DNA from: Polyangiaceae bacterium
Lineage (GTDB): Bacteria; Myxococcota_A; Polyangia; Polyangiales; Polyangiaceae
DNA length: 37,648 nt
Assembly: GCA_016933275.1 (NCBI GenBank)
Contig: JAFGBI010000011.1
Location: forward strand, 1-37,648
Reading direction: 5' to 3'
A program made the position numbers and the translations under genes. Within the stretch, counting starts at the first letter, position 1; every line of letters starts with the position of its first letter. Positions 32,867 to 37,648 of the stretch are shown here, piece after piece. Under the pieces are notes generated by a model. The model was not told where the DNA came from. It saw nothing but the letters and a program-made list of their open reading frames with translations, and ran no database searches.

Positions 32867-33916
32867 TCAGTTCATGGACATGCGCACATCGGCAGTCCCG
32901 CTGCTTCGATACCCTTCTACGCACATGGAGACTTCGTACAGACTCCCCATACTCATTCCCGCGTTCTCCCACGCATCGAAATGGTTGGCGACAGTAATGG
33001 TCCCGCTCGTGCGCTTCTCCGTACGAACACTCCAGTACTGAGTGAAAGCCTTGTCCCCCTCGATGGTAGGACCGGTCTTCTGGATCCGGTAAAGGTCGTA
33101 GGTGCCCCCATCCGAGCTGACGGTGCCCACGTGCCCCTCCCCTCCAGGGGGACGCCAGTCGCCCCAACTGTCGACGATGTAGTACTCCACGAGCGGGTTT
33201 CTCGTCCACCCATAGATGCACAGATACGAATTGCCATTCGGCTGGTAGTCGGCGTCGTAGGTCACGACCTGGTTCCTTGACCCAGGCCTCCGCCCCTTGC
33301 GGCCCAACAAGTTGTTGATGTCGCTCCACTCCACGCTGAAGCCGCCGCCAGACTTGTTGGTCATGCAGCCGCTCCCTTGGTCCTTCCAGTACTCGTAGGT
33401 GTAGCCGCAGTGGACATTGCTCTCGTTGTTGCAGACCGTCTTGTCGGGTTCCGTGCACGAGTCCGTTATGGTAGTGCCGCCGGTCCCGCCGCTGCCCGTC
33501 GCGGTGCCGCCGGTGCCGCTCGAGCTACAACGCCCGCAGCTCTCGTTGCAGTAGTCGTTCTCGATCATCCAGGCGCTGTCGCATTCGCTGGTCTGAGTGG
33601 CCCAGTCGTCACAGGTGGCTTCGTCCCATTCGGTCCCCGTGGGCCGGATGTTCGTGCAAACCGTACCGCCAGTGCCGCCGGTGCCACCGGTAGGATTGCC
33701 GCTGACGCCACCGGTGGGACCAGCGCCGCCGGTGCCGCCGTCCGTTGCCGTACCGCCGGTTGAGCTCGATCCGCCCGATTCGGTCGCCCCGGCGCCGCCG
33801 CTCTCTCCCCCTCCCGTGCTGGTAGCGCCGAAGTTCATCGGATCGTCGGAGGTGCCACAGCCCACTACTGCAACGAAGAGAGCGAGGGTGGCAGCGAGAA
33901 GCTTGGGGTCATGCAT
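32867..33916 (-). CDS. GH11 endo-1,4-beta-xylanase lipoprotein with ShKT-like Cys module
   Basis: Cleaves the beta-1,4-xylan backbone. The ATG at 33916 follows GGAG by ten bases, giving 349 residues; the frame is open to 33991. The signal peptide LLAATLALFVAVVGC ends at lipidated Cys20. A Gly/Thr/Ser tether follows, interrupted by a small Cys module at about 102-130 (TCDDWATQTSECDSAWM, then YCNESCGRC) resembling ShKT-type folds, and a second Gly/Thr tether. The GH11 beta-jelly-roll spans about 159-349: GGGFSVEWSDINNLLGRKG, YLCIYGWTRNPLVEYYIVD with nucleophile Glu244, QYWSVRTEKRTSGTITVANH, and VEGYRSSGTADVRM with acid/base Glu334. Both catalytic Glu residues are present. With the CE2 esterase it would give debranching and chain cleavage of acetylated xylan. 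Confidence 0.92.
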   Translation of the reverse strand: MHDPKLLAATLALFVAVVGCGTSDDPMNFGATSTGGGESGGAGATESGGSSSTGGTATDGGTGGAGPTGGVSGNPTGGTGGTGGTVCTNIRPTGTEWDEATCDDWATQTSECDSAWMIENDYCNESCGRCSSSGTGGTATGSGGTGGTTITDSCTEPDKTVCNNESNVHCGYTYEYWKDQGSGCMTNKSGGGFSVEWSDINNLLGRKGRRPGSRNQVVTYDADYQPNGNSYLCIYGWTRNPLVEYYIVDSWGDWRPPGGEGHVGTVSSDGGTYDLYRIQKTGPTIEGDKAFTQYWSVRTEKRTSGTITVANHFDAWENAGMSMGSLYEVSMCVEGYRSSGTADVRMSMN

Positions 33917-34472
33917 GGGCACTGCACTCCGTGCTGAAGCTGGGGCGACGCGACTTGCGGAGACCGAAGCGGTTCTCATGAATCGTTGCACAAAGCTGGG
34001 AGAAGGCCAGGCGACGCCCTCTCGATCGGTGGGCTCGTTCTCCGAGAAAGGGTTTGGTGGACGGGAGCGGAAGCCAGTTCCGGGAACGGGGACCGGCTTG
34101 GGGTAGCCGCGCCGGAGACTTCCCGGGTCGAGGGCGGTTTCCGGCCGACGAGCAAAGTCCGCTGGGCGCAGATCCGTACGACGGCACAGCGCTGCCGGAC
34201 CTCGTCCGGCTGGGGGAGACCAGTGGGGAGCCGCCCTCGAAGCGATCGAGCCATGGTGTGGTGCAGGCCCCGAGCCGGGATCTCCGCGACGTTCTACGGC
34301 GAGTCCGCGCTCACGTCATCGGTGGCGAGCTGGGCGAGTCTTCGACCGGCAGGGGCAAGCAGGAAAGGGAGGATGGGGTGAGGGGTCGGTGCAGCTACCT
34401 CCGCCATCGAGCCGGCCCCGGCATCGTGGGAAGCGGGCGCCACCCACCAGGCGACACCCGCTGGGCGCGGAC
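33917..34472. other. Intergenic, no supported gene
   Basis: This is the upstream region of the xylanase gene. Open frames on both strands are Arg/Gly-rich, without domain, signal peptide or ribosome-binding site. No promoter motif was recognised. Confidence 0.45.
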
Positions 34473-34930
34473 CTACTGGACGAGGCGCACCACGACACTG
34501 CTCGAACCGTCCCGGTAGACGAGGTCGAGCGCGCCATCGCCGTTCACGTCGTGAACCTGCGGCTCGCGCACGATGCCCATCGAGCAGCTGCTGGCGGTGA
34601 AGGTGCCGTCGCCGTTGCCGTGGAGAAGGTGAGCCGAGCCGCTGGGACCGGCGACGAGATCGTCACTCCCGTCTCCGTCCAGGTCGCCGGCGGTAATTCC
34701 GTAGGTGGCATTGCCGTTGGCAACCCCGAGGTCCGGCATGCTGATGGAGTAGGCAGGCGGTTCCCCGTCGGCGCTCGTGCGCAGGGCCATGATGACGCCG
34801 GTGTGGGCGGTGGAGTAGTTGGCCCACATGAGGTCCACGTTGCCGTCACCGTCGGACGACCGCCCTGCGCTCGTCCTACCAGCGCAGCGTCGTCGAGCAG
34901 GGGCCACTCCGACACCACAACGGCGTCCAT
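34473..34930 (-). pseudogene. Frameshifted VCBS/FG-GAP propeller fragment
   Basis: The minus-strand frame ending at 34473 reads SSDGDGNVDLMWANY, YGITAGDLDGDGSDDLVAGP, GNGDGTFTASSCSMGIVREP and VHDVNGDGALDLVYRDGSSS: about three VCBS blades with calcium-loop motifs. Upstream, coding character moves to another frame (MDAVVVSEWPLLDDAALVG, from 34930), so a frameshift lies near 34860. No signal peptide, linker or remaining blades are present. It resembles the end of a propeller lipoprotein such as that at 3649, but is too diverged to be a direct copy. Confidence 0.6.
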
Positions 34931-35125
34931 GAAAGAGAAACCCGCGTAGCTTCCGCGCGCTGTCGGGTATCACGCCGGCGTGTGGGTGCGTGACCGAATA
35001 CGCCGTGCTCGAGGGCGCGACGGAGCGGGGCGCGACGATGGCACGGCGACGGCTGGTGGACGTGTACCGCGCGTGCGGCCTGGGGTAGAGGCAGGTGACA
35101 CGATTCGCCTGACGCCGCTGGTGGG

Positions 35126-35602
35126 ATGCGGGTTCGTCGTGCGGGTCGGGCAGGACGAGTACAGAGGACGGCCACGGCTCCGCGTGGTCGGTCATCGGCA
35201 GCTCGAGCCCGAGGATACCGTGGCGTGCTGAAGAGGACGGAGCTCACCGTCGCGAGGACACCCCCTCCGGACGCGACGCGGCCATCGGCCCGCGCGACCA
35301 GTGGCGACGGTGGCGACGAGATCGCAGGCCCGGTGCGCCTGGTGCCGATCGAACAGCGACGTACCCACTACGCGGGGTTGCGGGCAGGCGTTGCCTGCGG
35401 CGGCAAGTTGCCAGGTCTGGAGTCTCCGCTGCTGGTGGCGCTGCGGGCGGACGATGACTACGAGGTCCTCGACGGTTTCAAGCGTCTGGCGCTCACCAGC
35501 GCCGAGCGGCACGACTGGTCCGGACACACCGGCAACTGCCTGAGCCTCGCGACCTGTAGCGGATTCGTCGAGTGCTACCTCGGCTTCTCCCCGCAGTGCT
35601 GA
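35126..35602 (+). pseudogene. ParB/sulfiredoxin-like N-terminal domain fragment
   Basis: The believable part starts near 35300: GDEIAGPVRLVPIEQRRTHY, then GLESPLLVALRADDDYEVLD and GFKRLALTSAERHDW. The string L-V-x-L-R-x-D-D-D-Y-E-V-L-D-G-F-K-R-L fits the conserved Y-x-[LV]-[IV]-[DA]-G-x-[RK]-R core of ParB-like nuclease domains. Partition ParB proteins are about 300 residues with a helix-turn-helix; here the frame ends soon after the core with an unrelated Cys-containing tail. The upstream 60 codons are Arg/Ala-rich and probably not genuine. Versions with GFKR are often encoded beside transposases, so this may be a scrap of a mobile element; that is inference. Confidence 0.4.
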
Positions 35603-35653
35603 GCACTCCGGACGGTGGCACGGACGTAGCCGTCACGACGCCGGACGTTGGCC

Positions 35654-36022
35654 TCAGGGGATCACCTCGAACGGGAGCTCCTCGGACTCGATTCGCCACG
35701 GCGCTGCCCGCCTTCGGACCGCGACCTGCCAGTGGATCTTGACGATCTGACCGTGGTAGGTGACCGGCCAGAGCGGGAGGATGACCCGGAACGGGAGCCG
35801 GAGCGAGCCGTCCGGGGCGACGTCGCGCGACAGCCCCTCGAGATCCTCGAGGTAGACGATCCCCTCGTCGCGCTCGCCCTTGCCCTCGGTGTACCAGAGG
35901 ACGGCGAGGGTCGCGCCCGAGAGCTCCGCGTCGCCCGGACGGATCACCCCGCTCAGCACGGCGCCGCGCCGGAAGCGGCGCAGCCCGTCGCGGAGCTCGA
36001 TGACGAAGCCGGGGACGCTCAC
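35654..36022 (-). CDS. Small beta-rich cytosolic protein coupled to the DUF3592-like gene
   Basis: The GTG at 36022 overlaps the stop of the upstream gene (GTGA) and is preceded by GGAGGAG, so translation is coupled. The 122-residue product has no signal or membrane segment. It reads VIELRDGLRRFRRGAVLSGV, then SGATLAVLWYTEGKGERDEG, SLRLPFRVILPLWPVTYHGQ and IVKIHWQVAVRRRA, a pattern of alternating beta strands recalling arrestin-like or SpoOM-like sandwiches. I do not recognise a named family. It presumably works with the membrane protein encoded just before it, whose C-terminal domain has a similar beta-strand pattern. A larger frame extends upstream to 37234, but it is a shadow of the membrane protein gene. 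Confidence 0.7.
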   Translation of the reverse strand: MSVPGFVIELRDGLRRFRRGAVLSGVIRPGDAELSGATLAVLWYTEGKGERDEGIVYLEDLEGLSRDVAPDGSLRLPFRVILPLWPVTYHGQIVKIHWQVAVRRRAAPWRIESEELPFEVIP

Positions 36023-37281
36023 GGGCTCTCCTCCAGCGCCAGCAAGACGAGCAGGGTGAAGGTTTCGTCGATGTCCAGCCGGCGCGGGATGCGGGCGCTG
36101 ACGCGCAGCTGGTGCTCGATCCGGTTGTGGGCGGCGTGAAACGAGCCGGGCAGGTGAGCGGGGACCGTGAGCTCGAACGGTCGACACCAGGGCTCGGTCG
36201 CGGATACCTGCACCCCTGAGTCGAGCAGGAGCTCCTGCTCGCAGAGCGTCCGCGTCTCGACCCGCGTGTCGGTCCCCTCGGAGTAGGTGGCGCGCTCGGA
36301 GCAGACGTAGTCCAACCGAAAGAGGTCGAGATGGATGGGACCGGGCTGCCGAACAATCCCTCGGCAGGGCTGGCCCGGCGCCAGCGGCTCGCGCTCGAGC
36401 TCGAGGGTAGGGACCCGTCGCAGGCGGCGGGTGTACGGCTTGAGCGCGAGCCAGGCCAGGCACGCGCCGACGGCCAGGAACAGGGTGAGGAAGGCCACCC
36501 CGCAGAACTGCCCCGTCACCAGCAGCGCAACGAAGGACGGGACCACCATCGCGTTCCAGAGGAGGGCGAAGAGCATGATCGGCCAGTTTCCCGTCGTCTC
36601 CGTATCGGACTCGATCCCGACGGGGAGCGTCTGCCCGGCGATGCGTGGGCGGGGTGGCAGCGGGAGCCCGTCGAGCGAGCCGTAGCTTGCCGGCAGCGGC
36701 GGCTCGAGTTCGCGCCGCTCGTAGCCGACGAAGAGGTCGCGCCCCGAGCCCGCCTCGGCGGCCCGACGCCGCGCGCGCTGCGCCGCGGCGGCCGCCTCGC
36801 GCGAGCGCTCGAGCAGCCCGAGGTGCCAGGCCACGAGCAGGAGCGGGAGCGCGACGAAGCCGAGGCCGACGGCGCCGAGGAGGATCCCCTCGAGGCGCGA
36901 CGGGTCCCGCTCGAGCGTCGCGTTGGCGGGATCCCACGGGTCGTACCAGCAGGGGCTCTGATGCCCCACGGGATACCGGGCGACGATCGCTTGCGCGGCG
37001 GCTCGGCTCCCCTGTGCGCCGCTGATCTTCGCGGTGGCGCGCCGCGCCCCCGCTGCGGCGGGGACCGTGAAGGCGATCTCGGCCGAGTAGCGGGTGCCGT
37101 CCTCGTCGGAGACGACGTCCACGACCGCGCTCTCGACCCGGCAGACCGCCGCCTCTGCTGCCGTCGCGAGCCGGAGCGACCGGTACCCAAGCCGCACCAG
37201 GAAGAGGCCGCCCCCGGCGAAGGCGCAGCTCCACAGAAGCAGGAAAACGGCGCCGGGGATGGACGGCTTGTTAGCGGCCAC
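36019..37281 (-). CDS. DUF3592-like membrane protein
   Basis: A 420-residue protein with a GTG start at 37281. Membrane segments: one near the N-terminus (IPGAVFLLLWSCAFAGGGLF), one at about 132-157 (ILLGAVGLGFVALPLLLVAW), and two close together at about 235-285 (WPIMLFALLWNAMVVPSFVA and GVAFLTLFLAVGACLAWLAL). Between the first two lies a DUF3592-like extracytoplasmic domain (VCRVESAVVDVVSDEDGTRY, AEIAFTV, then YPVGHQSPCWYDPWDPANAT with LERD); the W-Y-D-P-x-[DN]-P string is the recognisable feature. The C-terminal 130 residues (PTLELEREPLAPGQPCRGIV, LDLFRLDYVCSERATYSEGT) form a soluble beta-rich domain. Function is unknown in the family. It is cotranscribed with the 122-residue partner. Confidence 0.78.
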   Translation of the reverse strand: MAANKPSIPGAVFLLLWSCAFAGGGLFLVRLGYRSLRLATAAEAAVCRVESAVVDVVSDEDGTRYSAEIAFTVPAAAGARRATAKISGAQGSRAAAQAIVARYPVGHQSPCWYDPWDPANATLERDPSRLEGILLGAVGLGFVALPLLLVAWHLGLLERSREAAAAAQRARRRAAEAGSGRDLFVGYERRELEPPLPASYGSLDGLPLPPRPRIAGQTLPVGIESDTETTGNWPIMLFALLWNAMVVPSFVALLVTGQFCGVAFLTLFLAVGACLAWLALKPYTRRLRRVPTLELEREPLAPGQPCRGIVRQPGPIHLDLFRLDYVCSERATYSEGTDTRVETRTLCEQELLLDSGVQVSATEPWCRPFELTVPAHLPGSFHAAHNRIEHQLRVSARIPRRLDIDETFTLLVLLALEESP

Positions 37282-37648
37282 GCGGATCCGAGCCTGACTA
37301 TCACGTCGGAATCTCCCGCGTCGACACGATCCGGCGGTGCGCCTCCCGGTGTCGACCTCGTTCCTGCCGTCGCGTCCCGGTCCGCGGGGTTTGGTTCGGC
37401 GGCGCCGGCGGCTGCGGGCAGGGACGGCGAGCAGCGCGACGGCGGTGGATGCGCAGGTGTCGGTCGTGCCGGCGTCGCCGTCTTCACCCTCCGCGCTGCC
37501 GGCGCCGAGGGTGGCGCCTTCTCCCGTTTGCGCGCGTGTTTCGCGCTCGGGTCACCGCTGGCGTCGCGACGTTCGCTGAGGGTTCGAGCAGGAACAAGTT
37601 GCTCGTGAGAGCGAAAAATGGGGGCAGGTGTGGGGAGGGGATCGACAA
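37282..37648. other. Right-edge stretch, no supported gene
   Basis: Upstream region of the DUF3592-like gene. Frames here are Arg/Ala/Ser-rich with no domain. Nothing else is recognisable before the window ends. Confidence 0.45.

Noticed and set aside
35654..37234. 526-codon minus-strand frame that could make a single fusion gene
   Set aside because: Only its last 122 codons are protein-like; the rest is an Arg-rich shadow of the DUF3592-like gene, and a GTGA overlap with a good ribosome-binding site explains the short gene.

Overview
The window looks like chromosomal DNA of a high-GC myxobacterium, most likely of the Polyangiales/Sorangium type. The pointers are very high GC at third codon positions, several lipoproteins with long Gly-Thr/Ala/Ser-rich linkers after the lipobox cysteine, NCGACGxxC-type cysteine clusters, Hanks-type Ser/Thr kinases paired with TPR/PEGA proteins, a Myxococcales-type sigma factor, an FHA sigma-54 activator, a CotH protein and a formylglycine-generating-enzyme-like lipoprotein. 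This assignment is inferred from gene content; no rRNA or tRNA is present.

Layout. 1-2.0 kb: the 5' end of a gene leaving the left edge, then a CE2 acetyl-esterase lipoprotein (-). 2.0-3.6 kb: a scar with a broken transposase abutting a broken RHS gene. 3.65-6.4 kb: a lipoprotein with six Cys-rich repeats and seven VCBS repeats, plus a small membrane protein (+). 6.45-11.8 kb: signalling block A, with a sigma factor (-) divergent from a kinase, a TPR/PEGA protein and a second kinase carrying a zinc-binding N-terminus (+). 12.2-14.2 kb: a seven-repeat FG-GAP lipoprotein (-). 14.2-15.6 kb: a decayed stretch with a frameshifted beta-propeller remnant. 15.66-16.5 kb: a cNMP-binding/PilZ protein. 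17.0-20.9 kb: a GH5 glycosidase lipoprotein (-) divergent from a CotH lipoprotein (+). 20.96-23.6 kb: a CGCAxxG redox protein (-) divergent from an AmpG-like permease (+). 24.4-26.7 kb: a SUMF1/FGE-like lipoprotein and a small V4R-like Cys protein (+). 26.9-31.0 kb: signalling block B, an overlapping operon FHA-sigma-54 activator > kinase > TPR/PEGA protein (-). 31.5-32.7 kb: a palindromic element directly before a 5'-truncated PPC-like gene. 32.9-33.9 kb: a GH11 xylanase lipoprotein (-). 34.5-35.6 kb: two more gene remnants. 35.65-37.3 kb: a DUF3592-like membrane protein and its coupled partner (-).

Themes. (1) Surface polysaccharide degradation: CE2, GH5 and GH11 enzymes are all predicted lipoproteins on low-complexity tethers, and beta-propeller, CotH and FGE-like lipoproteins share the same design. 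(2) Two independent kinase-TPR/PEGA modules with different linked transcription factors; in both, the end of the kinase gene supplies the ribosome-binding site of the next gene. (3) Much decayed or apparently empty DNA between the genes, marked by transposase, RHS and ParB-like remnants and one compact palindromic repeat. No CRISPR array, tRNA, rRNA or intact insertion sequence was seen.
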